A stretch of 64,000 bases of DNA from Chrysomallon squamiferum (GCA_012295275.1 CM022670.1:19845698-19909697), one strand, 5' to 3'; positions 1-12,389 are shown, numbered from the stretch's first letter. Notes: generated by a model from the letters alone, not told the origin. Program-made: numbers and translations.

Positions 1-820
1 ATGTTATACTGATGTATTTTTAAGAAAAAAATAAATAAAAAATAACATCTGTTTTGAAAAAGAAAATGTATCTTTGTTTTTAAATTTCTGTTACACCTGC
101 TAGGCGCGTTTAAAATTTCTGGCAGACGTTTGTGTTAGTAACGTCATAAGACTGACTGGGTGGTCCTGGGATTAATAGAACAATACAGTAAGCGGTACGT
201 GAAAAGGTGCCAGTTAAAGGAATGTAATATAATTATAGAGATATGGTGTTGTTAACTCGATAAAGTTCCACTATTCTCATTTGAGAAAATAGAGAAGAAA
301 AAAATAATTAAAAATTAAAAAATATATATAGAAAAATAAATATCCTATACGGATTCACTGCGTGTTGCTTTCTAATTTATTTATTTATTTATTTATTTAT
401 TTATCATAAATTTCATATATTACTGAAAATGATAATTTTTTATTAATAGCATTGCTTTTTGTTCTTCATGTTCTTGAATGAAGTGGCTTTTTTCTTTTGC
501 TTTTTATTTATATATGAAATCTTCGATTTTTTTTTTTAAAAAAAAAATTTCGATAATAACACTCTAATAAATATTAATAGTAGAATTTGTAATTTTAACA
601 AACTGATGAAAAATATTCAAAATTCACTTTAAAAAATGAAATAGGATAATTTAAAAATAATAATAATAATAATGTAAATAAACAAATAAAATAAAGTTTA
701 TAAAATTAAGTTGAAAAAATAGCATACAAATGTTTTTTCTACAACAACAAAAAACCCTGTTCTTCCTTTCATTAATGGTTTGCCTTAAGCAATAAATTCT
801 CTTAAACTTTTTATTCTGAG

Positions 821-852
<32 letters not shown>

Positions 853-1050
853 AAAGAAAAAGAATGAAATAGAGAAAAGAAGAAGAATAAAGAAACAAGA
901 AAAGAAAAAATAATAACTAAATTTAATTAAAAACATAAATACATTAATTAATACACTGAAGAAAGGAAAATATATAAAAACGTCATAAAAGTAAAAAAAA
1001 TAATAATAGAAAAAAAATATATTAATAAAATAAAGAAAAATGTAGAGATT
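1..1050. other. AT-rich gene-less stretch
   Basis: No credible coding exon was seen. The stretch holds (ATTT)n around 377-405, (AAT)n near 658-672, a poly(A) run at about 826-851 and purine-rich low-complexity DNA from 850 to 1040. It is probably intergenic or intronic. Confidence 0.6.
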
Positions 1051-1059
1051 TACAAAAAG

Positions 1060-1550
1060 AACATTAACAGAAGGTCCGACTGAGCTGCTAGTATCAGAGA
1101 ATTTGCATTACTTGAATAATGAGACAGCACTGTATCGGGTTAAGTCGGTAGTTTCATTGCTTGACAAGCAAATACCCGAGTCGTGTTAAAATATATATTC
1201 TAACACAACGCCACCTCGCTGCACCTGGCCTGGGATATCGAATAGCTTTATCCCAAGGTAAATGGGCCTCTTGTTCGACAAGACAAACGACCGCATGACC
1301 AGTCGATCTTGACAGCTTGATCCCAGTTTAAATTCATATTCCCTGTAGATGGCGCTGTAATCCCACCTTGAAAACCGGAGTGTTCGTTACGACTGAGTTA
1401 ATGTGCAATACAAATAGCAGACGACAAGCATGATCTTAGGGCCATGCTGAGAAGCAAACACGAACAGAAACTGGCTTGAAGTACTGGTGACGTTTCCAGT
1501 GCATGTTCTAATGGCAGAAGTCGTGGATCAGGATGATTTTTCCTCCGTTG
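1060..1550. other. Higher-GC island, possible regulatory element
   Basis: This segment breaks the AT-rich background and contains no simple repeat until a (CAA)n run at its right end. It includes inverted motifs, for example GTGTTA...TAACAC at about 1183-1206 and GGGATA...TATCCC between 1231 and 1256. The only ORF (83 codons, minus strand, 1398-1649) is Ser/Leu-rich low complexity and is not convincing. A conserved non-coding element or an old repeat are the two main options. Confidence 0.35.
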
Positions 1551-2440
1551 TCTCAAAAACCTAAACAACAACAACAACAACAATGATGATAAATCAAATA
1601 ATATAATAATTATAAAGAATGAGAGAAAAAAAAGTCGTTGTCTCTGCATTATTATTTATTAAAAAGTAATGTTTAATTATTTTTATTTTGGAGAGAGAGG
1701 GGGGAAAAAAGATCGGTAAATAAAAATGAATATTTGTAATTAATATCATAATATTAATATATTAAAGTAGAACAAATAGTAATTAACTGAATAAAAATTG
1801 TGACTCATTTCTGAGTTGTATATTAAATATATAAAACTTTTCTAAAATTAAATTTAAAACAAAGAATTGAATGACTGTTAACTTTTTCTATATACATATA
1901 TAAGGCATTTAAAATTAAGAGGGAAAAAAGCTTACAAAATAAAATAAAACAGCGAACAAAAAACAAAATAAAAAATAAATAAATGGATTAAAACAAAAAT
2001 CTACAGAGCAAAATTCCTACTTGATTCATTGCGCAAAAAATAATTTTAAAAAGTTTTAAAACAGCCAGATTTACAAAATAATTAATGAAGAATAATTAAA
2101 TCATGGATTAGGAGAGCTCGATAGGCGTATAAAAATCGAAAATAGCAAAAAAGAGAGCAAACAAGAAAGAAAATGAAAACAAAGAAAGACAGAAAGAAAG
2201 AAAATGTAAAAAATAATATCAATAAAGTTACAAAAATGAAGTTAAAAAATAAACTAAATTTAGGAAACAAATGTATGAAAAAAACAATTAGACAAAAAGA
2301 ATGTCTTTTAGTCAAATAAATATATGGACAGATTCGATGACGAAACGACATATATCGGAGCGAAAGTGACAAACACACAGAGCAGTTAATTTTTAGTTCA
2401 CTTGTCTTGGTGTTTCGTAAGAAAGTAACAGTGATTTATG
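1551..2440. other. AT-rich gene-less stretch
   Basis: Mostly A-rich low-complexity sequence. The minus ORF at 2082-2378 is Phe/Leu-rich translation of A-rich DNA. No repeat family, RNA gene or exon was recognised. Confidence 0.5.
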
Positions 2441-2740
2441 TCTGGTAAATCACCTGGAAAGTTTAATACAGGTACGTGTAGCGTCTTTGAAGTCCTTAAG
2501 CTTCGAACACAAACTGGATTAACTTTTAAGTGCACACTGCTGCAAATAAGACATATTCAAATCAAGACGTAACACACGTATAATGTAAACATGAAGGTGC
2601 GAATTGTTTGCAGACTTGAGGATTAGGATTCCGATAATACGAGCGCTTCGAAAACACGTGCGAACCCGTCTGTAAGATGTCAGCGGTGCTTTAAATAAAA
2701 CCCAGAAAAAAACTCGCACCTCGGTGTAAATCTCGGAAAT
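2441..2740. other. Higher-GC island
   Basis: About 300 bases of complex, less AT-rich sequence. It contains a CACGTG E-box near 2654 and several CG dinucleotides. The overlapping minus ORF (66 codons) shows no domain. It could be regulatory; nothing more can be supported. Confidence 0.3.
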
Positions 2741-4249
2741 ATGTTGACTTTTACAGAAATGTCGAAGTCGCGTTTCAGTTTACAAAGTTATAAGCATAAT
2801 TTCTGCGTTGAAAGACTTGGGCGAGATAAAAACGAATATTTAAAGAAAAGAAGGAAAGAGAATGTCAACCAAAATTGCATTTCCGTTTTAAGCACAATTT
2901 GTTCTTCATTCTCATTTTTACATCGTATCCAGTATTAGACAAATCTAAGATTTTTTTTCTTTCTTTTAATATATATATTTTTAATATTTTTATTTTTTAT
3001 TTTTTATTTTATAAAATAATTTTTATAAAATTGTGCAAATTATCAGTTACTAATAGTAGGCCTACACACTAATAAATTATAAAAGTTTTTAAAACATCCC
3101 TAACAATCTGACGCACAGTCTGATACAGTGTTACCTTTTCGAATTTTATTGAAACAGGAAGGAAAGGCAGAGTAACAAAGCGTTTACATTTGCTTTTAAC
3201 TTTCCAAACACTAATTTTTAAAATTTGTTTTGTGAAATTTGATAGTAAAGAAGATCTGTCTTAACATTCTCTCTCTCTCTGGTTTCAGTTTGTCTTATAC
3301 AAAAATGAATACAGTTTAATTGAGATCTTTTAAGAATTATGTTCCAGAGCATCTTCTACATCAACATTTAAGGAATATGAATTACTTTATAATGTACAAA
3401 AGACATTAAAAAAACGAACAAAATAAACCCTAACACAAAACACAAAACAAAAACAAAACAACACAACACTGTAATTGTATACTTTTTAATGGTTTACTTT
3501 ACAATATATGGAAATTCGTAGACCATAAACACTGTCAACATTCGTCAAGAACCTGTAAAGGTAGGGTTAAAACAAAATTTGATGCTACGGCTAAATTTTC
3601 TTTATTCTGTTTCAAGGTGAGAGAGATGCCCGTAAAATGCATTTTACAGAAATAAATATGTAAAGATATTATCTGTATCTATATAATTTAGTTTAGAATT
3701 TCTCGTTATAAATATTCCTGTCATTTAAAAATATATGTAAATAGTGCTTGACTGGCTCGCCCGTTTTGCTATTCCGCTTTTAAATAAAATTATTTTTAAG
3801 ATGGAATTATAATTCACACTGCTTAGTTCTGTGCGTATTTTTTGCGATAAATGTTTGATAAAAATAACTATTTTTTTTTGTTGTTGTTGTTGTTGTTGGT
3901 TTTTTTTTTTCGTGGGGGTTGGTGAAATTTGATAGTAAAATAGATCTGACTTATTTTTTTAATTTATTTATTTATTTATTTATAAAATATAAAAACTAAA
4001 TTATATATCTGAACTTTCAAAAACAAACAAAAAAGACTGTAAAACGTAATTTAATTTATTAATTAATTAATATTATTGAAATTTTTCCACATGTTCCTCT
4101 TCTTATTTATATGTCACTAGAATATTTGACTTATAAATGAAATTGAAATTATTATTTTTTGTTCGGGTGCTGTCTCGATAAAATGCGCGAGTGTTTGGGA
4201 CACCAAACAAGATCCATTTTTAAACGAATTTTAAAGAGAATACCGACAA
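2741..4249. other. AT-rich gene-less stretch with a short direct repeat
   Basis: No exon was recognised. A roughly 30-base direct repeat beginning TGAAATTTGATAGTAAA occurs near 3233 and again near 3922, the second copy directly after a (GTT)n/poly(T) run. (ATTT)n occurs near 3960. Confidence 0.5.
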
Positions 4250-4984
4250 TTATTAATTTTCTGGGATTTTGTTATTAAACATATATTTACAGTTTATATT
4301 CATCAAAATATTAATTCTTCTACTCGTAAAGTTATAATTTTCTGATATTTTGTCATTAAATATATAATTTATTTACATATATATTCATCAAAATATTGAA
4401 TAATGTTGAATTCTTCTACCCGAAGATTTATAATTTTTTGATATTTTGTCATAAATATACATTAACAGTTAATATTCATCAAAATATTAAATAATGTTTA
4501 ATTCGTCTACCCGTAGACATGCAATATTCTGGTATTTTGTTAATAATTAAATAAATAAATAAATAATGTAAACTAAAATGCACTGCATAAATAAAAACAG
4601 TTAATAATTTTTTGATATTTTGTCATAAATATACATTAACAGTTAATATTCATCAAAATATTAAATAATGTTTAATTCGTCTACCCGTAGACATGCAATA
4701 TTCTGGTATTTTGTTAATAATTAAGTTAATAAATAAATAAATAAATAATGTAAACTAAAATGCACTGCATAAATAAAAACAGTTAATAATTTTTTGATAT
4801 TTTGTCATAAATATACATTAACAGTTAATATTCATCAAAATATTAAATAATGTTTATAAATTCGTAAACTAAAATGCACTCTAAATAAAAACAGACATAA
4901 TTTTGCAATATTTTGATATTTTGTTAGTTAATATTCATATTTTAATGTTTAATTGGTCTACCCGTAGACAAATATATATATATA

Positions 4985-5023
<39 letters not shown>

Positions 5024-5060
5024 TTACAGTTTATATTCATCAAAACACTAAATAGCGTTT
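4250..5060. repeat. AT-rich tandem array, ~174-182 bp units
   Basis: The motif GATATTTTGTCATAAATA recurs at about 4438, 4612 and 4795, so the two clear full units are 174 and 182 bp. Each contains CTACCCGTAGAC and GTAAACTAAAATGCACTGCA. More degenerate, shorter copies lie on the left (around 4257 and 4343) and on the right (around 4910). The array ends in an (AT)n run at 4970-5017. A detached copy of the GTAAACTAAAATGCACTGCA segment occurs at about 6113. Confidence 0.8.
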
Positions 5061-5456
5061 AATTCTTCTAATTATTACAATCTGTGTTTTGTATATTTTT
5101 AAATCTTCGGTGTTCGAGAAAAATTCCCTGCTGTAGAAATTCTGTATCGTCTCCTTAAATATATACAAAAGTTCTGAGCTTTTTTTAATGATATTTTACA
5201 GCTTTTCTGTTTTAATAATTGCGTTAACAATAAAATGTAGAGCAAACATTATTTTAAAGACTTTATTTATATATGTGACAATTTTTAATGAACGTTTTTC
5301 AATACATGTTATTTTATTAGATTTTATAAATAATGATATGCGTTTCTATCAATATGTAGCCTTTGTGATTACATCTTGGTTTGTCTCTAAGTATATCTGC
5401 GTTTTTTGTTTTTATTTATTTATTTTATAGTTTAATTCAAAAGGCGTATTTGTGCG

Positions 5457-5491
<35 letters not shown>

Positions 5492-6277
5492 TTAGTCGTA
5501 TTTCGAGTGAACAAATAAATAAATGTGAGTACAAGATATTTGTTTATTAGTGTGAGTATTTATTTATTTATTTGTTTGTTTGTTTGTTCATTTATTGATT
5601 TATTGATTTATTTACTGTGATTGCATAAGTAATGGTTAACAGCTGCTTATAAATGAAAATAAAATGTATTGTTGTTTACAAAAGGAACTTTTTGAACAGA
5701 GCCATACTGCTTTTAAAAGAAAATTATCTTACTATCATGACTCTTTGTTAAATTATTATGATCATTGTACACTTATTTATTTATTTATTCATTCATTCAT
5801 TTATTGAATCATTTATTTATTTATTTACTTATTTATTAACTTATTTTATTTTATTTTATTAAATTAAATGATTATCTATTATTTTAGTTTATTTATTTAT
5901 TTATTTATTTATTAATTTATTTAATTATTTATTTCTAATCAGTTGTTTAAAAACTTAAATAAACAGAAAGGTTTATTATTTACAATTTATAAAGAATTTT
6001 AACAGAATAAATAATAATGTAGTTAACTAACTAACAAACTAAATAAATATAAATAAATAAATAAATAATTAAGTAAAATAAATAAAAATAAATAAATAAA
6101 TAAATAAAATATGTAAACTAAAATGCACTGCATAAATAAAAAATGTAATTAATTCAAAATCACAATATATAGAGAAAATTAATTCTTAATATCGTACAGA
6201 ATAATAAAATGACGAATAATTTTTTTTATAAACATTAAATACATTATAATGATCATTGTTTTCTTTTTCTTTTATCA

Positions 6278-6319
<42 letters not shown>

Positions 6320-6540
6320 TTTTTGTTTGTTTTTACCCTTAAATTTGTAAAGTGAGGCAACAGACAAAGAATTTCAATTAAAACATGTTCTTCAAAGAGA
6401 AGTAGTGAATGAAATTTTTAGATTTTTTTTTTTTTTTTTTTTCATTTTTTGTTCTTTTCTTGACTTTTCTGTCTTTTTTAACATAGAAAATATCTGGTTT
6501 CGTTTATTGATGAAAAACATAAATTTAAAAATAAAAAAAA
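5061..6540. repeat. Low-complexity (ATTT)n, poly(T) and (AAAT)n region
   Basis: Dominated by (TTTA)n-type runs (5550-5610, 5776-5935, 6040-6105) and long T homopolymers (5461-5487, 6283-6318, 6423-6442). A stray copy of the left-hand tandem unit lies at about 6109-6145. The small ORF at 5188-5430 has neither domain nor codon pattern to support it. Confidence 0.7.
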
Positions 6541-6960
6541 TATATTCAGCACGACTGCTTTGATAAATGATGCTGAACGGGGGTTAAGCATATAAACATT
6601 CCACAAAGGCGAAGGTGTGTAAAATTTTCACTTTAGCAACCCCACGAAACACTTTTTTTTTTTTAACAAGATGACCTCCCATGTAACAAACAAACAGCGG
6701 GTGTAAATGATTTTATAATCTGGAATCATCGCAGCAACCGTGTATCCCATTAGGGCCTGTTTGGATGCGAGTCTATTCAAAGCCTGTAATCTCAAGATGG
6801 TTTCAGAAATAGTTCATAAAACGCAATCACATCTTCATACAAGTAAACTTCTCAGTCGAAACTAAGCTGGCACAAAAACTGACGTACCGTGTATATATCT
6901 GATATGTTTTTAACTGGATACATGAGTGTGTGTTCGTAGGTGAATGAATGCATGTGAGGT
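6541..6960. other. Complex-sequence island, possible conserved non-coding element
   Basis: Roughly 400 bases of non-repetitive, higher-GC sequence inside low-complexity flanks. It has dense motif-like words such as ATTCAAAG (TCF/LEF-like, near 6775) and CCCATTAGGG (near 6747). No open frame carries a recognisable domain. Regulatory function is an inference from composition alone. Confidence 0.35.
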
Positions 6961-7620
6961 ACACAAAAGAGATACATTCATGAGTAACGAACTTGCGTTC
7001 GTATGCGTTTTTGTAAAGAAAATGTTCGCATATTTATATTTTTTCGTTCATCAGCATTCAAAAGTAAATTTAGTGAACGAACAAACGATTATAACTGCAA
7101 CATATTTATTTATTTATTAATTTATTTACGCTTTTAGCTACGTTTAAACTCCACAATTTTATTTTTATTTCGAGGTTTAATTTTGTTATAAATGAAATTA
7201 AAATTATTTGAATTGTGTCTCTGATATAACTGTTTCCTAGATATCGTGAGTGAAAAAAAAAAAAAAAATTAAAATCAGTATAAATTAAAATAAAATTAAA
7301 TTGAAAAGTATTTACTTCATGGACGAAACTTATATTTATTTATTTTATATTTATTTATCCAAATGTATAGCGCTTGTTTAAACTATTTTCGGTTGTTAAT
7401 GTTTGCAGTTCGGTATTTTTTGTTTTATTTTTCAAGAGTGCAAGCTGTTTTCTTTTCTTTTATTCATTCTTTCTTTTTTTTTCTTTCTTTCGTTCTTTCT
7501 TTCTTTCATTTGTTTTAATAATTTATTTATATCAGTTTTCATTTTTAATTATACACATACTCTATCATCATATTATTATCTAGGAAGAGGTTTCCAAATA
7601 AAACAAGACATAATTAATTA
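6961..7620. other. AT-rich gene-less stretch
   Basis: Contains short (TTTA)n, a poly(A) run near 7253 and a T/C-rich tract at 7440-7515. The overlapping plus ORFs (7374-7621) are Phe/Ser-rich translations of that tract. Confidence 0.5.
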
Positions 7621-8000
7621 ACCCACCAGTTGGTACTCAACAGGTTGGGGCGGCAAGGAGAGTATTTACGTCTACCGTTATTTTCGTTTTCCCTTTTACG
7701 CGTTTTACAAGCGGCTCGCTAACAGATTTTATTGATGAGCAATAAGCAACGAGTTTATGGAGCTGATCGGCTTTATTATCTACACTATTGTCCGCCGTAA
7801 TCCAGCGCCTTTGGTCTTCCGGGCGTTTTATCGTCAATAAAACAGAGAGGCCCACAGTGAAAGGCTGTGTTATTATTTTTCACTGCACGCCAAATAACGG
7901 CCGACTGTGAAAATACAAGCCACAATGTTAATGGTACCATTAGAGTAATTTTTGTTAGTTCTGGACTGTTACACCTATACTTGCATCTCATATAATTTTA
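7621..8000. other. Higher-GC island with a hairpin
   Basis: A distinct 350-base segment with many CG dinucleotides between AT-rich flanks. It holds an inverted repeat: CAGTGAAA at 7855-7862 and TTTCACTG at 7878-7885, with a 15-base loop. Two overlapping minus ORFs (72 and 68 codons) have no recognisable domain. Options are a regulatory element, an unannotated small RNA or an old transposon fragment. Confidence 0.35.
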
Positions 8001-8296
8001 GAGATGTACACTCCATCGTTAACTGTAGTTAAATGTTTATTCGGCTATTATAGTGGTATGGAGAGGTTCCGTTACTTCGATACAGAGAAAGACAGATGAA
8101 CGGAAGAATGGACAAAAGTTAGAGGAGGAAAATAACAGAAGAAAATGTTGAGACGGAGAAGAAGACAATGATTATAATTATCATATAATCATACTTAATA
8201 ATAAATTTATGTTTTATTTACATAACTGAAACACAACTGTAAGTATCGTTAAAAAAATATAATTTAATTAATAATTTCTAAAATACTACATATAGT

Positions 8297-8378
<82 letters not shown>

Positions 8379-9400
8379 TTATTATTTATGTAATTATTAT
8401 TATTACATAAATAATAATGTGTCTGTTCCGTTGATTCTATTTCTGCTGTGTGTGGTCTTTCCGAATTAAACATTTGCTAATATTTTATTATACTGCTGAC
8501 ATAGGAAAATATATTAATAGTATTATTATTGTTATAAATACTTTATCTTTTTCTTTTTTGTGTTTTTTTTTTTTAATTATTAGTGAATAATATTAAATGT
8601 TTACGTGTTTTCCAACACGTATCTAAACTTTTATTACATTACCGACGGCTAATTTAATCAGTACGATAAACAAATAAATACATAAATGCAAAGTATAAAT
8701 TTATAAATCGGCGAATGTCTAAGGATAGGCTGTATAATTAGCAACTATTCCTGTACAATTTCCCACCTGAAATTGCTTACATGTTTATTCTTACTAATAA
8801 AAACGTATATAATCAATAATCTAAGAATATGAAAGTAATATTATTACAACATAAAACAAATATTAAATATTCGCGCTGTTTTTCTATTTCATTTTTGCAT
8901 TTATAAGAATTTTAAATGTTTAAATAATTATGTGATCTAAACAAATAAAAATAAAAGGAAAAGAAAAGAGAAAAAAGTTAAAACGTACTTCTGTCTTGTT
9001 ACATAGTGCCTTTTACCGCCATTGTGAGCTTCGTCCAGTGAGAAAACAGTTTATAATTTATTATTTCAACAGACAAAAGAAAATGTATTTTACTTAGTCG
9101 TTCACTTACTTTTTCTTTTTTTTTTTTTTTTTTTTTTTTCTTCTTTTTCTTATTATTATTATTGTTGTCGTTGTTGTTGTTACAATAACATCTACCAACA
9201 AAAGTAAATAGCCTAGAAAAAAAAATAGAAAAACAAAGTTCACAAAATATTTGTGTCTCTGTAGCAAAATAATCCTTTATTTACAATGTCACTTTCATTT
9301 TATTTCCACAGGTCTTTTTCAGTTGAACTAATGCAGTATATTTATTTCTGTGTAACAAAATATTAATAAATAAATGAATAAACAAAAGTAGTCCGAAGAA
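8001..9400. other. AT-rich gene-less stretch around an (AG)n tract
   Basis: No exon was recognised. It contains the (AG)n at 8301-8375, a poly(T) run at about 9118-9140 and (ATT)n/(GTT)n at 9150-9182. Confidence 0.5.
8301..8375. repeat. (AG)n dinucleotide microsatellite
   Basis: Uninterrupted AG repeat of about 37 units. It produces a Ser-Leu repeat ORF on the minus strand that should not be taken as a gene. Confidence 0.97.
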
Positions 9401-10069
9401 ATATAGTTTTAATGGTGTAAGGGAAACAACTCTAAAACGATAACTTCATATTTGGTGTTTCTGTTACCTATTGATGGAAAACAAAAGTGATCTGAAAAAA
9501 CGTTTCATAGAGACTATATTTTCGGCTAAGTTATTAAACCAGAAAGTAAATATTCAAAATTTATAGCAAATACATTGAATTTTGGGGGCTAGCAAATAAA
9601 TAAATAAAGTAAAATATATTTGACTAGATATATCCGTAATAATGTTTTAGTAATTCAAACAATACAAACAGCAACAACAATAACGATATATAAATGTATA
9701 AATAAATGTAGTAGTACGATCAAAATAATTGGAAGTAAGTTTGAAATATTTATATCCTCCATTTAAATTCGAAAATTAAGGAATGAATCCGTCTAAGAAA
9801 TAAAAATGTATTTCATGGTATAAGGGAAACAACTCTAAATGGCTTAAATACGTCGAAAGAAAAATTTGACTTAATAAATATCAAATATCCAGTTCATATA
9901 TAACCACCAATAAAATTTATTTGAATTATTATTAATCTATTTATTTTGTAAATTAAATTAACTGGACATAAAAAAAGAAAAGTAATATTTATTTTTAAAA
10001 ATAAAGATACAGGTTATAATAAAGGTATTTTCATTCAATTTAAGAAAATCGATGATAAATTAATTACCC
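9401..10069. repeat. AT-rich stretch with two copies of a TAAGGGAAACAACTCTAAA motif
   Basis: A near-identical ~25-base word occurs at about 9411-9436 and 9813-9838. A related word (AAGGGACATAA, minus strand) sits in each unit of the following tandem array, suggesting a shared dispersed repeat. No coding exon was seen. Confidence 0.55.
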
Positions 10070-10269
10070 AGTTGTTCCGAAGGTTTCATATATTACTGTT
10101 TAGTAATTTTATTTATTTTATTTTATTTATTTATTTATTTATTTAATTATTTTTTAAATTCTCGAATTGATTTTTTAATGCAGGTTATGGAGGCTCAGTC
10201 TTTCCATTATTAGTGTGTTGATTAACAAATTATGTCCCTTAGACCGTGAATTATTTTATTACATTTTTT

Positions 10270-10332
<63 letters not shown>

Positions 10333-10631
10333 AATTACTCTGAATTATTACATTAATAATATCAAAATGCTTCAAAATAAATAAATAAATAAACATATAA
10401 ACCAGAAAATAAATTTTGAAGATCTCTGCCTTCCTCTCAGAAGATTAAATCAATACCCAGTAGTCTGAAGGTTTCATATATATAAGGTTTCGTAATTTTA
10501 TTTTATTTATTTATTTATTTTAAAAATTATCGAATTTATTTTTAATGCAGTTTATGGAGGCTCAGTCTTTCCATTATTTGTGTGTTGATTAACAAAGTTA
10601 TGTCCCTTAGACCGTACATTATTTATTTATT

Positions 10632-10673
<42 letters not shown>

Positions 10674-11003
10674 TTTATTATCATTATTATTATTATAAAT
10701 TATTCTGAATTATTACATTAATAATATCAAAATGCTTCAAAATAAATAAATAAATAAATAAACATATAAACCAGAAAATAAATTTTGAAGGTCTCTGCCT
10801 TCCTCTCAGAAGATTAAATCAATACCCAGTAGTTCTGAAGGTTTCATATATAACTGTTTCGTAATTTTATTTTATTTATTTATTTATTTTAAAAATTCTC
10901 GAATTTATTTTTAATGCAGTTTATGGAGGCTCAGTCTTTCCATTATTTGTGTGTTGATTAACAAAGTTATGTCCCTTAGACCGTAAATTATTTATTACAT
11001 ACA

Positions 11004-11038
<35 letters not shown>

Positions 11039-11469
11039 TATTTATTATCATTATTATTATTATAAATTATTCTGAATTATTACATTAATAATATCAAAAT
11101 GCTTCAAAATAAATAAATAAATAAATAAATAAATAAACCAGAAAATAAATTTTGAAGGTTTCTGCCTTCCTCTCAGAAGATTAAATCAATACCCAGTAGT
11201 TCTGAAGGTTTCATATATAACTGTTTCGTAATTTTATTTTATTTATTTATTTATTTTAAAAATTCTCGAATTTATTTTTAATGCAGTTTATGGAGGCTCA
11301 GTCTTTCCATTATTTGTGTGTTGATTAACAAAGTTATGTCCCTTAGACCGTAAATTATTTATTACATTCATTTTTTTTTTTTTTTTTTTTTAAATTTATA
11401 TTTATTATCATTATTATTATTATAAATTATTCTGAATTATTACATTAATAATATCAAAATGCTTCAAAA

Positions 11470-11508
<39 letters not shown>

Positions 11509-12185
11509 ACCAGAAAATAAATTTTTAAGATCTCTGCCTTCCTCTCAGAAGATTAAATCAATACCCAGTTTTTCTAAAGGTTTCATATATAACTGTTTCG
11601 TAATTTTATTTTATTTATTTACTATTTTAAAAATTCTCGAATTTATTTTTAACACGTTTTGTGGAGGCTCAGTCTTTTCAGTATTTGTGTGTTGATTATC
11701 AAAGTTATGTCCCTTAGACCGTAAATTATTTATTACATTCATATTTATTTACTTATAAATGAAATAAATAAACATATAAACCAGAAAATACATTTTGAAG
11801 ATCCCTGCCTTCCTCTCAGAAGATTAAATCAATACCCAGTTGTTCTGAAGGTTTCATATATAACTGGTTGGTAATTTTATTTATTTATTTATTTATAAAT
11901 AATAATAATAATAAAATTTATATATATAAAATTACCAACCAGTTATGTATGAAACACTTAAAACAACTAGGTATTGATTTTCCTATTTTATTTTCCTATT
12001 AAAAAATAAATTTGAGAATTTAACAATATATATATATATATATATTTGCTTTTTAATTTTTTTTTTTAATTTTTTTTTTTAATTCTTGAATTTATTCTTT
12101 AATACTTGGGTTTTAGAGGCTCAGTCTTACTATATCATGTGCGTTGATTAATAAAGTTATGTCCCTTAGACCGTATTATTATTAT

Positions 12186-12217
<32 letters not shown>

Positions 12218-12345
12218 TTATTATTATTATAAAATATTCTGAATTATTATATCATTAATATCAAAATAAATAAATAAATAAATAAAAATTGTAAAGCATA
12301 TAAAAAAGAAAACTAAGACTGAAGATTTGTCCTCTCAGAATATTA
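10070..12345. repeat. ~368-bp tandem array, six units
   Basis: The marker GGAGGCTCAGTC occurs at 10189, 10556, 10925, 11292 and 11663, with a diverged copy at about 12115. Spacings are 367, 369, 367, 371 and about 452 bp. Each unit has the same order: AGGTTTCATATA, (TTTA)n, TTTAATGCAG, GGAGGCTCAGTC, TTATGTCCCTTAGACCG, a T or ATT run of variable length, a conserved stretch around TCTGAATTATTACATTAATA, (AAAT)n, then TGCCTTCCTCTCAGAAG. The central copies are almost identical apart from internal microsatellite lengths, which implies recent expansion. The last interval is longer because of an inverted segment. Confidence 0.93.
11826..11980. repeat. Imperfect inverted repeat inside the tandem array
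   Basis: The left arm 11826-11880 and the reverse complement of the right arm 11926-11980 match over 55 bases with only about six differences. Both contain AACTGGTTGGTAATTTTAT. The 45-base spacer is AT-rich. The arms carry the array's unit boundary (AATCAATACC... to ...GGTAATTTTAT), so part of one unit was copied in inverted orientation. Confidence 0.88.
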
Positions 12346-12389
12346 ATATTATGGTAAAATAAAAGGAAGATAAAATGAAAATAAATTAT

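Noticed and set aside
10070-12345. CRISPR-like array
   Set aside because: The units are ~368 bp and head to tail with no unique spacers, and the DNA is from an animal nuclear genome.
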